A stretch of 64,000 bases of DNA. Source: Inonotus obliquus (Eukaryota; Basidiomycota; Agaricomycetes; Hymenochaetales; Hymenochaetaceae). Every line of letters begins with the position of its first letter. Within the stretch, counting starts at the first letter, position 1. The DNA lies in assembly GCA_032164295.1 (NCBI GenBank), contig JAJHTX010000011.1, positions 1,860,001 to 1,924,000 of the forward strand. Reading direction: 5' to 3'. The position numbers were made by a program, and so were the translations under genes. Shown in pieces: positions 45,047 through 56,489 of the stretch. The notes beneath the pieces are model-generated. The model was not told where the DNA came from and did not search any database. It worked only from the letters and a program-made list of their open reading frames with translations.

Positions 45047-48000
45047 CACCTGTGGAACCCACGCTAGCTTATGAAATTAGACGGGGGATGTCAGCTCGTG
45101 CACACTTCTAGTTTGGCCTCATAATGAATTTTCCCGTATACTGAGCTTAATACTGCGTCCTGCAATTTAAAGACTTAAAAAAATTACTATAAGTTGTTAT
45201 TGCTAATATCCTGTGTGACCAAGCATCTGACACATCGTGCAAGTGATCGCCGCTCCATCGCTTGGCGCGCCGAGCTCTCCCATCGTCGCCAAGGGCGCCG
45301 ATCCCCTCTCCCTTCCGGACACCAATCCCCGCCCGCCTGACACATCATCCACACCCTGTGCTCATTGTCTCTGACAGTGAGCACACATATCTCACTTGTT
45401 ACACTCTGTGTTGTTAGGAGCGTCGATCACGAAGATCTAGGACGTCGACAAGCACAGGTGAGTGAGCTACCACTTAATCGCAAGTGACCGTAGTCTGCGA
45501 CGTAGGTGATAGTACTAGATTAGCACGTCTAACTAAGATACAAGTATTGTACGACTTACCTGCGACGTAGGTGATAGTACTAGAACAAGAGAGTGGGGAA
45601 TCCCTAGGTCTCTGATCCAGCCTTATATACACTTTGGTCGCGGGTAAGTTCTACTCTAAATAGGTGCTGACTAGCAGCAAGTAAATATGAACAAACAAAC
45701 AACGGGGCCCGACGAGTCAGCAAGAATGAGTAAAGATGAGTAAGTGTCGTCGGGTTAAACGGAAAGAAGAATAATGAGTCAGCAAGAATGAGTAATAATA
45801 GAATGGGAAAAAGAATGAAAGGGAATAGCGGGATAAAGTTGTTATAGATTGTAATTAGCTAAGCCTGTATGTATTAAGTAAGGAATGTGGTTAAAAAGGA
45901 GTGTAAATATGCATTGACGAAAATAAAAGAAAGGCCATATAAAGAAAAGGGAAAAGGCATCGTAACATCACTCAATTCTTAATGGATTTTCGTCATTATT
46001 TTTTTTAAATTCATGTAAATTCATTTGGAACACATTTGCATTGAAATAAAAAATTTATTCTCAGTAAATGCGTGGGAATTAAGAAATTACTGCTAAATTA
46101 TATGCATACAAGGCTCCATTGACCTCCCCCGACCAGCACAGTCATTTAATCATCTTGAATAATACATAGTAAGTATATGTGCACCCATTTGTACAGTACT
46201 ACCAAGTGCCAACTCGATATCAATCATATATAGAAAGTTATGATATTTATTATATCCCCAGAACTACAAGGTCATATCTTTATACCAAGAGAAGATATTA
46301 ACACGGTTGTTGCTCCAGTATATCAGTATTAGATGGTGTGTTCTACTTGCAAATTACTGAGGTGTATAATTTAGGGGGGGTGCCTCTGCTTTGCATGTAT
46401 TATTTAACATGAAAACTATATATCTCTATGAGAACTTAGCCGTTTCTTATGATCTAAGTTGTTTTCAGAAGCTGTTACTATTTAGAATAGATATGTGTAT
46501 CTAAGATATAACCCACTGCAGCATATATTGAGGTGCAACATGTGTTAATAATCAATAACTGCTCTAGATGCTCCGTAACGTAATATCTCTACCTGTTGCG
46601 CACCAAATATCTTTATCAAGCATTCATTTGAGAGATATTATCATAAGACACATATGTACAACGTTTGGTAAGAATCGGATAAGATTTGGTTGCTGTACAA
46701 ATGAAACGGTAACAAAAATGTATGCATTACATCGAAATTATTGAGTTCTTTCTCAATAATTAAATTAATAATTATTTTCAGAGGCCAAAACTTTCTGAAT
46801 ACATTCATAATAAGTATTCCTGCAATGTACAGCACTAAGGCACTAAGAAGAAAGTGTTGTGGTGTAAAACGAGCATGCATGTACCTTGAATACCAGGTAT
46901 TTGCATAGTTTTCTTGTTTCATTACTATCAATTTAGCTTTAATTCAGCTCCTACATGCTTGTTTTACACCACAACACTTTCTTCTTAGTACCTTAGTGCC
47001 TGTACATTACAGGAATACTTATTATGAATGTATTCAGAAAGTTTTGGCCTCTGAAAATAATTATTAATTTAATTATTGAGAAAGAACTCAATAATTTCGA
47101 TGTAATGCATACATTTTTGTTACCGTTTCATTTGTACAGCAACCAAATCTTATCCGATTCTTACCAAACGTTGTACATATGTGTCTTATGATAATATCTC
47201 TCAAATGAATGCTTGATAAAGATATTTGGTGCGCAACAGGTAGAGATATTACGTTACGGAGCATCTAGAGCAGTTATTGATTATTAACACATGTTGCACC
47301 TCAATATATGCTGCAGTGGGTTATATCTTAGATACACATATCTATTCTAAATAGTAACAGCTTCTGAAAACAACTTAGATCATAAGAAACGGCTAAGTTC
47401 TCATAGAGATATATAGTTTTCATGTTAAATAATACATGCAAAGCAGAGGCACCCCCCCTAAATTATACACCTCAGTAATTTGCAAGTAGAACACACCATC
47501 TAATACTGATATACTGGAGCAACAACCGTGTTAATATCTTCTCTTGGTATAAAGATATGACCTTGTAGTTCTGGGGATATAATAAATATCATAACTTTCT
47601 ATATATGATTGATATCGAGTTGGCACTTGGTAGTACTGTACAAATGGGTGCACATATACTTACTATGTATTATTCAAGATGATTAAATGACTGTGCTGGT
47701 CGGGGGAGGTCAATGGAGCCTTGTATGCATATAATTTAGCAGTAATTTCTTAATTCCCACGCATTTACTGAGAATAACATTTTTATTTCAATGCAAATGT
47801 GTTCCAAATGAATTTACATGAATTTACAAAAAATAATGACGAAAATCCATTAAGAATTGAGTGAGATATGCATGCTCACTGTCAGAGACAATGAGCACAG
47901 GGTGTGGATGATGTGTCAGGCGGGCGGGGATCGGCGTCCGGAAGGGAGAGGGGATCGGCGCCCTTGGCGACGATGGGAGAGCTCGGCGCGCCAAGCGATG

Positions 48001-48209
48001 GAGCGGCGATCACTTGCGCGATGTGTCAGATGCTTGGTCACACAGGATATTAGCAATAACAACTTATAGTAATTTTTTTAAGTCTTTAAATTGCAGGACG
48101 CAGTATTAAGCTCAGTATACGGGAAAATTCATTATGAGGCCAAACTAGAAGCGCACACGAGCCGACATCCCCCGTCTAATTTCATAAGCTAGCGTGAGTT
48201 CTACAGGTG
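45047..48209. mobile_element. Giant palindromic (foldback-like) element, 8-bp TSD
   Basis: Left arm 45047-46876 and right arm about 46953-48209 are inverted copies around a loop of ~75 bp. Ends read CACCTGTGGAACCCACGC and, in reverse complement, CACCTGTAGAACTCACGC. GAATATAT flanks both sides (45039-45046; 48210-48217). The left arm is longer only because of a solo LTR (45397-45967). No transposase ORF is present; the mirrored ORFs in both arms are the same sequence read twice. This is a non-autonomous long-TIR element, about 2.6 kb before the LTR insertion. Confidence 0.85.
45397..45967 (-). mobile_element. Solo LTR (571 bp), TSD TCACT
   Basis: TGTTACACTC...CATCGTAACA begins TG and ends CA with a perfect 6-bp inverted terminus (TGTTAC/GTAACA). 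TCACT is duplicated at 45392-45396 and 45968-45972, and the uninterrupted version of the site exists in the right palindrome arm (tgagatatg...), which proves the insertion. The minus-strand TATA box is tatataag near 45626, with TGAGTCA (45775) and several TGAGTAA upstream. A direct repeat cctgcgacgtaggtgatagtactaga occurs twice (45497, 45560). Confidence 0.88.
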
Positions 48210-48217
48210 GAATATAT

Positions 48218-49590
48218 ATGTGGGAATTGCCAATATTCCCCAATCACATACCATTTTGCGGTACCGTGTTGTCAACATCGGCATGGGAAACTCATGTGGA
48301 AATACCCATGGTAACCCACAGTTAATACCTGAGGTTTCCTCTCGAACCCTAGACAATTCACACTCCATGCATACAGAAACAATTAATCCGAACGACATCA
48401 TCCAGTCCTCCGCGAGTTGCTCATGATGTACCTTGGTTGGATGGATTGCATGCAGGCAACTTTATTGACTATGACCTTATTGTCATATCGTTGGGAAATT
48501 GAGAGCAAGGTCTCGGAGGGCCGAGATTGGTGAGTCTATGATGCCCCTATGTCACTCGCTGCGGTTGTTGATGTTGTTTAGGGGAACCCGCTTCTTCTCA
48601 ACATGCATGAGTCAGTGCTCTAATGTGCTCGATATGGATATCCCGAGTTTGGGTATTGGGTCATGGGTTAGGGGGCGGAGTCGAATGAACAACTCGAACC
48701 TGGTCCGTCGGACCGTTTAGTGAACGACTCGACAGAAATGACCCAGCATATACTATGATATAGTTCTGGTGTCCTAAAGCAAGTACTTATTCTTGGTTCT
48801 AACTTTACTTGTATTACAATGCTAAGCGGCCTTCATTCAGCTGGTTTCTTCGCACGTTAACGAATGACATCATTCTGATCAAGGGTCCTATCCAAGGATC
48901 ACTGTCGAGCAATCTATACACAGCCTTAGAAGCTGTTCATCAAAGTAGGCAACGGATGTTACAAGAGTCCTCTTCGGGCTACTGTCCTCAGGAGCCTGTT
49001 CATACCAATAGTACTTCTGCGATCTCCGGTGACAATCTATTGCGTCCCAGGATAGCTTCGTGTGCGCTATTTTATTTATCACCATACTTCCATTGGACGA
49101 TGCAAAGGGATGAGTCAGTTGGTGCCTCAAGGATGATTACCCACATGTGATAGTAGAAAAGACAACCATCACACCACAGTGACTGTCCTTCACCTGCTTA
49201 AACTTGTACGTGCTTCTCGCATCCGCAGCGCAGCACTACCTTCTGGTAGTGAGGACGGCCAGTTTTCAATGTGTTCGTTCGCTCTCTCCGTAACAAGGCG
49301 CATGCGCCATTATACGTGGTTGTAAAAAATCATGGGTTCGTCAGTTTGTAGCTGTTCGTAACTAATGTCTAACTTGCAACTACTGTATAGTTGAGCCAAT
49401 ATCAGATGAAATAACCGGTCATTGTGGCAAGGCTATAGACGCTCATGGATATCCGGTCACCGCGGTGTGAAGGATAGTTGTATGGGTTTGCGTGGTCTGG
49501 TTCTGCACAATAAGTGCATTTAGGCGACCATAGCTGCAGCTTGAGCGAACAGACAGGGGGTCCTTGGACACTTTTGGGAGAGGTGCATGA
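48218..49590. other. No gene firmly recognised
   Basis: Some + strand stretches (48430-48480: VPWLDGLHAGNFIDYDLIVISLG; intron-like gtgagt...ttgtttag 48521-48581) look like gene scraps but have no recognised domain. Confidence 0.35.
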
Positions 49591-52576
49591 TTCTTCGCTA
49601 CGCCAGCCAGAGCTTCAGAATGATTCGTCTTGATACCAGGTATATATTTCTACTGGTTGGTCCGAGGTTACTCTCGTTTAATCTTCTTTCTGACATGGAC
49701 ATGCAGCATCATGTCTTGTTATACGATGGTACAACACACAAGTACGTCCAAACATTCGTTTTGTGAGATATACTATAATTAATCATCGCTGGTGTATCTA
49801 GTGCAAACACCCAAGTGCAATCGTCCGTCGGAAGCTTATACTTTTCTTTAGCTCAGTCAGCGAGTCAAAAAGTATTTTACTGCGTGAGTTATCTGGATAA
49901 CCGTGCTCGGCTGTATAGCTCATGTGTCTACAGGGCGGCCCAGGATCAGACGAGGGAGCCAGAGATACAATCGACATACTCGTTGCAGGCAGTATGCCGA
50001 AGCACGTCGCTTTAGACCTGCGGGTCCTCTCGGGACTTTGTGAATGTGTTTCATTTGCAACGAGCGGTCAGTGTCTAACTTTCGGTTGGTGGAATAGTTC
50101 AACAAGGCCATCATATAACGATAATCGGCTACTCTCGAGGTGCGGTCATTGCTGCGATCGTGGTGCAGTTTATTCGAATCGTGAGTTTGTATTTTTTGTT
50201 CGATACCCAGCCTTTAACTGACAGGTGCGCCAGAATGGTTTACTGGGTCGAGATAGCAGCCTGGAGCAAATAACAGATATCGTCCACGCATTCATCAGAG
50301 ATCGCGGTCTGAGCAATGCCGACCACATCAAGGCAGTGAGTATCTCCTGGCGGTTCTTGGTGTCTCTACTCCCTGATATAAAGCCTGATAGAAATGCAAA
50401 TCGTGCTTCCCTGATGTTATTGCGACCTGGTTGATCATGTTGTACGTGCCCCTTTATTACCAGCTACTGTGTACGAGGGACCAACACCGTGGATGTGCAG
50501 TGATCCCGTCAGAACCTCTTTTCATCTTTTCCGTCATGGGTTTACAAGCCAGACAAGTGACGCAGAGCGGACGGTCGTTTGCTATGCGGCAGATGAATGC
50601 CGTTTCTTGTTCAGCCCCTTCCTTCTGAAGGGCGAGCCCGCTACACAGGAGGAACGGAAGAAAGAGGACGGGGTCACACGTCCAGCCGACCCAATTTGCG
50701 TGACGGCTGTATTTCCTGGAAATCACACCGGTAAAGAAACTGTTTTGATATTAATCGAGGCCTAAAGTCATGACCATCTTCAAAGATATAGGAGGTGTTA
50801 ATGGCGGAATAGGGAGGGTTTGTCTCCGATTCGCCTTACGTATTGCACAGCAGATAGGCCCGCATTTCGCGTGGCGAACTGGTTCCCCAGAGGTCCAGGA
50901 AATCGCCGATTTCCTTTTCAATTTGGATATGGGGTCAGTGCCCCTCGTTGGCGAACACGTTGACATTGGTCAGTTTTGCAAAATGAACAGTCTACGTGAT
51001 GAAGTCAAAGCGGCATACGAGCGCAACCAGGTGGATGCTGTGATTACTCTTGGCGGTAGTATCCAGCTGGTAGCACTTGGGCAGAGGACATTCAACCACA
51101 AATGTGTTCATTGGACATTGTTGTATTTGGAGAACTACAGAGGGTACAAACATATTGCAAATTTGAATGGGAGGCAATACATAGCTTAGCAATACAAGAA
51201 AAAAAAATCTGCTGTAGTGGTTTAGGAAAACCTAGTCGGGCACGATACTAGCATTATTATCTCTTAGTTTTATTTTGCAAATGCAAATGATCCAACTTGA
51301 GCGAGAGCCACACGTAATCATGAAACGACTCGGGGGATTGGTTTGTGACTCGGCGGACTGCCTCTCTCAGGAGATTGCTATGCACAGTCCCACAAGCCCT
51401 TTCAACACTTGCCAAGGACGACGCCATCCTACCCATATAAAACGCAAAGTACAAGAGCACTCACCACCCCCTCTCACCAAATGAATATGCCACACAGAAC
51501 TAGCATGTACGAAATATACGGCCTTAGGCCCGACTTTGGCTCCGACTTCAAGCACTCTGGTGTAACACATTTTGTCCTCTTTGATCGCAAGCCCACCTAA
51601 GACGATCGTGATAAAGCTATCGAAACAGTTGATTCAAATAAAATCCATAGCCCAAACATCTTGTCCTTCCGGCGCGCCATACTCAACAAAACCGGAAATT
51701 CTGAGACAATTGTTGTACATGTTATTGTGAGTCGTCTTGATCTAAACATTTGCTTCTTTCTCTTATTTTACTTCTTAGCCATCCATTGGAAGGACGACCA
51801 AACTGAGTCATTCAATGTTTACCCACAAGATGCACCATACGTTCAGGACGTTTAGCACAGCATTTCAATTTGCAAAGACGCACCCGCATCTCCTTCGACA
51901 GGTATACGAGGGCTATAAAGTGCTTATGAAGAACTGTAAGTAACAAGGAATATCTGGAGTTGGTTCCTCTTACTCATACGAATGCGCTGTCAGATAATAT
52001 TGATGAAGCTCTCTCAACACGAGATAGATTATACCTCTTCGGCGATGGGGAGGGAGCGGTTGTCGCCAATGCTATGGCATATATGATCCGAAAGGTTGGT
52101 CCCATTGAATTTAACCGTTCTTTAAATCTAATCAATGAGACTATTCATGAAGGTCGATCTGCTCGGCTTGTGGTATGACACAAGAGCCAGATCCATGCGG
52201 AAAAGGCTGTTCAAACGACAGGAGCCCCTGGATACACCCCCTTTGCACCTGCTGGAAGGGGGTGACTCTTTTATTGGTAGAGTCGACGTGTATCCGCAAT
52301 CTACGTGTAAGTCCTTTATGTTCATCGCTCACTTCCAGAGATTGTAAAACATGTTATCGATAGGTCCTATCAATGATTTCATGTCAGACCCAGTTGACTG
52401 TATGCTCAAGGCAATTCATTTGGGAAACGAATTTTGTTCAGAGACATCATCCAGTGACATCGTTCAAGATGGAAGCGACATGTGATTCGACGATGGAAGG
52501 GCCGATGTTGCTGACAGTTTCCCACTCCGAGCCGTGCTTTTTTCCCTCCTCACTTGCGATAGAAATACTCTGCTAG
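49591..52576 (+). CDS. Tandem DUF2235 (Tle1-like) alpha/beta-hydrolase protein
   Basis: DUF2235 proteins share the alpha/beta-hydrolase fold of bacterial Tle1 phospholipases; fungal members are uncharacterised. Domain 1: VLLYDGT (49724), TIIGYSRGAVIAAIVVQFI (50128-50170; the GxSxG elbow), GLLGRDSSLEQ, VVCYAADECRFLFSPFLL (50570), VTAVFPGNHTG (50705) and DIGG (50785). Domain 2: HFVLFDRKP (51565), RLYLFGDGEGAVVANAMAYMIRKVGPIEF (52030-52110), LLGLWYDTRA (52157) and a degenerate tail to about 52576. In domain 2 the elbow reads GDGEG, with Gly in place of the Ser. Many frame changes occur between blocks; short introns explain some, but I could not confirm all of them, so the gene could be decayed. 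Confidence 0.6.
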
Positions 52577-53143
52577 TAGTTTGTAGAATCATGACTCTTC
52601 AGTGATGCCTGACTATATTTGAAGAGAAAATACGATTTATATTGAAAACATACAAATCGGACGTGCCACATAGTAAACAAAAAACAGTTGAGTGGTCAGA
52701 TAGTACACACAGAACAAACAACATACACAGTCAACAATCATTATGTAAACACATCTAAATGAAGAACATGGGGCAGGCTTCCTTGTTTTCTAATGAGCAG
52801 AAAATTAGCTTCGCTTCAGCGAGTTGCCAGTCTCGCTGCTGCGCCATACCTGATCCCACATCATGCTGGTCCATCAACAAGTCGTCCAGTGTACAAGGCA
52901 AACCTGCACCCGTGCCATCTCTCGAAGAAGGTACCACATCTGCTGTAGATGATGTTGCTCATTCTGTTGCCCAAGGCTTGGATGGCAATATTTAGGGCAA
53001 AACTTTCATTGGAACAGTCAAGAATGCATCCAAATACCTCGAAGCCATGTCGCTAAAGGATGAACAACTTGACACACGACCAACGTGCTTCTGCCGCCAA
53101 GGAAAGGATAGATAAGTGGAGTACTTTTCAAGAAAGATTACAG
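52577..53143. other. Left flank of hAT element, possible gene scrap
   Basis: A + strand frame 52759-52995 and the following stretch (KTFIGTVKNASKYLEAMSLKDEQ, 53000-53060) may be 5' exons of the gene continued after the hAT element. No domain is recognised. Target duplication GATTACAG is at 53136-53143. Confidence 0.35.
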
Positions 53144-55234
53144 TAGGGTTCCGCAGCGTAGCGTAAAGTACGGAAATGGGCCGTACGTATACGGAACGCT
53201 CTGTAATCATATGGAGGAATAGGACTTACTTTACGGACCTGTATTGCACGGTCCGTGTTCCGCATCAAGAAATCCAAATTTGGGCGTAAACGACCGCATA
53301 CGGCCTATACGACATACGGTCCTCCTCGTTCTCTCCCACATGCCCCTATCTTCTCGTTGGCGTGTCCGCAAGGCTGGGGTCACTGTGAATGCTCTCAACA
53401 GGTAAGTAGTAGCTTGTTTATTGAACAGAATGGACGTTGTTTTACTGATATCCCTCCACATTGAAGATCAGGTATCCATCACGCCGCGTTCACATCATTA
53501 TCTTCTGGTCATCCTGATTGCATGTTGCAGACCCAGTCTTTGGTAGTAAGGGGTATTGATATATGTAGCTGGGAGGTGCGTACTCACATCACACAGTCCA
53601 CATGCAGTGGATGCTCACAACATATTGCATTGCAGAACATGAGTCTCAGGCTTGGAGAGACAGTGCACGTCGCATTGCAGAACACGAGCCTCAGTCAAAA
53701 AACACTATTTTTTAGGTACTTATACGGTATTAGTGTAGGTATTCAAGGACATATTGGAACCGAATAGTTCGATACTTCTCTTCACTTGCCGCTCGGTCTT
53801 TACAATGAGCAACGATGGATTTCAACTTGTCTCTCACACAAAACGTCGAAACTGTGATGAGGTTGATGAACATCGTCTCTGGAAAACATCCTCGTATTCT
53901 CTCATTTAAGCTTCGTGGAGTCGACCAACCTACTGGACCGAGCAAGATACAAACTTCGAACCGCTTTGATGTTCTATCTGATGTGGAGGACAGCGCTGAT
54001 GAATCTCGGAACAGTGACTGCGACACAGAGTTCAACCCAGATGTGGTCTCCTGTGGTGTTAGCGAGGACGGTGAAGAACCAGATGACACTTCACAGGTGT
54101 GTACTTTTTGTTTCCTTCTAATTCTCTATTTAATTGTAATTGTTTTAGGCTAGTCTCGATTTACCAAGAATGACAGTCGTCTCAAGAAAGGTCAAGAGGA
54201 TACAGAAGGTAAGTACTCAATTAATCAACCTATGTGTCCTACACTATCTTAAGGAACTACCATCCGACTCACCTTCCATTCTTCGAAAAGGTCTTACTGC
54301 TGCACACCGCAAACTCTCAGACTACTTCACTCTTTTCAATACCTCGCCATTCTTTATGTGGGCTGCCCGTGAGTCTAACTGACCCTTCTGCTCGCTCAAC
54401 TTGATACTTATCTTAATAATCAGTCCTAGATCCACGTATTTCATATACAAAGCTTCAGGATGATGCAGAAGGAGACCCCACCTTGCTTCAACTCTTTGAA
54501 GACTCAAGGTCGTCAGTTGAACATCGCTTTGCAGCTTGGTATCCTTCAAGTACTTCAGCAAAGGACCAGAGCCATCGAAACATTGTAATCACTAAGGGTG
54601 CAAACATGGATCCTGTCCAAAACGATGATGCTCTATCCCGTCCAAGAGTATGATATTTGCTTTCATGGCAGGTTATGGCAGTGAGGATACCAGTCCATTA
54701 GACGAACTCGTCACTTACTTCAGTATGAAACGCGAAAAGTCTTAGGATGTTGGAGAACCAATTCCATGGTGGTCCGCACACCGTGCTCAGTTTCCTCACT
54801 TGTCAAAGTTTGCGTGTGAGATCCATGCCATTCCAGGTGAGTCGAAAACTTTCTTCTTGACATAATAATATGTAATTGATGATCTTTGCAGGCTCCTCAG
54901 TCGCCCGTAGAATGTGTATTCTCAGGAGGCAGAGATACTATTGCACTCCGTCGTGCCGTCTGGGGTCAGAGACCATCACAACCCTTATTCTGGTAAAACA
55001 ATGACTATGTTCGAAAGACAGATCACACTCTTCTTAAAGCATCTCTCTTATTTCTTGTTATTATATTGTGTACTTCCTTCTTGGTGTCGTACATATGGCG
55101 TATTGCCGTATACTCCCGATGTGTTTCCGTAGCTCACCTCGAAATAAAAAATACGGAGCGTAAAGCACGGATCGTAATCCGTACTGTGTCTTGTCTTTAC
55201 GCACGTACCTGTATACGTACGCTGTGGAACCCTA
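53144..55234 (+). mobile_element. hAT-family DNA transposon, 2,091 bp
   Basis: Terminal inverted repeats TAGGGTTCCGCAGCGTA (left) and, reverse complemented, TAGGGTTCCACAGCGTA (right); GATTACAG is duplicated at 53136-53143 and 55235-55242. Subterminal tacgg/ccgta words are dense at both ends. The interior carries hAT transposase remnants. Confidence 0.88.
53800..54990 (+). pseudogene. hAT transposase remnant
   Basis: Recognisable are SLTQNVETVMRLM (53830), an Asp/Glu-rich segment (VLSDVEDSADES), VLDPRISYTKLQDDAEGD (54425), and the C-terminal dimerisation block: GGPHTVLSF...(54770), then PQSPVECVFSGGRDTIALRRAVWGQ (54900-54970). The amino-terminal catalytic part (first Asp regions) is missing and stops interrupt the dimerisation region. 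It is not expected to be active. Confidence 0.7.
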
Positions 55235-55242
55235 GATTACAG

Positions 55243-56480
55243 GTAGAACAAGACCGTCAACGCAACATTGCAACCGACATCGCGGCAGATTTCAATGTCA
55301 GTATTGAAAGCGATTTGATGCGCATTTCAACGTACAAGAAATTCCGCACACCTACAAAATATAATGCGTGGCTCAAGCTCAAATCTGCCGATGTCAATTC
55401 ACATAAGTACATCCTCAAGAGATTATGAACCGTGCTAAATAATTACCGATAGACTGACCTCCGGGGTAAAAACTCACTCTTACGCAGCCAAACGCTGTCA
55501 CGGTGGACGATAAAACTGGTTACGAAGCTTTCAAGAACTTTTCTATGGCCGTCAAGAATCTTGCCATGCAATTGCTCCAGGAGGATTGCAAGAAGTGAAT
55601 GACTGGCTCTCGTTTGACAACGAAAGCAAAAGCGCAAGACATTCGTCACATCGGTTCTCGTATCTGTAGTGAGGTATGTCCTTTATACAATTTACAAGTC
55701 TTGATACAGCTTTGTAATTGCCATTCAGCTTGAAGGTCTGGGGCAACGCTCCGACACAAGCGCTTTGCTTGCGATAGTTCGTACTTCACCGGAGGGCACG
55801 CACGAGCCCATCATATTCTTCGACGATCTATCGCAGCAATTCATCGAAGAAAGCTACAAGACTCCAATTAGCCACTTTCCAGCAGAGTTCGAAGCCTTTG
55901 CAATGGCAGGAATGAAGGGATATGCAAAGAAGAAGGCGCAAGTAAATCGCGATGCACGTCGCATAGCCGGAAAAGCTGCTGCTTGCCGCAAAATAGCATC
56001 GGGTTTATGTGAGTTTGTTTTGGCTTTTGCTTTTCATTGATAGTTTGTTTCATTTACTACTACATATATTAGCTGCTATTGTTGGTCAGAACACTCAAAT
56101 GAACTGGAAGCAGTACGAAAAATGTATTTGTAACAGGTTCAACGTTCAGCTTGTCGGCTGGCCGGCGGGACTTCCGTTCAACATCGAAAAGTTCAATGAA
56201 GATGAGCTCAGACACCTGAATAATGCGTTAGAGGCGGGGGGTGTCACTGGGCGAAGTTGTCTGGTGAAGAAATCGAGGCTCGTCTCACCGCTGAAGCAGC
56301 TTCTTCCAGCACGTGGCATCGTCGCAAGAGACGCACCAATGCTGGGAAGAAGCGCAATGCAACTTGTAATGAACACGTTGCATTGAAGCATCCTAAATGT
56401 GGTTCAGTTCCAGTTATTAGGGCGGACAAGGGTGTAGTCAGACCCGGCAAAGATAAGGGTCACGAGCATTTCGTTCGTTC
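55243..56480 (+). CDS. Unnamed Agaricomycete family protein, 5' end cut by hAT
   Basis: The blocks run RNIATDIAADFNVSIESDLMRIS and TPTKYNAWLKLKSADVN (55260-55395), NFSMAVKNLAMQ, LEGLGQRSDTSALLAIVRTS and FDDLSQQFIEESYKTPISHFPAEF (55730-55900), a basic helix AKKKAQVNRDARRIAGKAAA, an intron 56008-56070, and MNWKQYEKCICNRFNVQLVGWPAG (56100-56170). The layout matches a family I have seen repeatedly as uncharacterised Agaricomycete proteins, but I cannot name it or give it a function. The hAT element lies directly before the first block. A + frame runs on into the DyP fragment at about 56480. Confidence 0.5.
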
Positions 56481-56489
56481 TTATTTTAG

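Noticed and set aside
45187..48069. Two Arg-rich ORFs with nearly the same protein
   Set aside because: They are the same sequence read in the two arms of the palindrome, with no domain; inverted-repeat duplication explains them.
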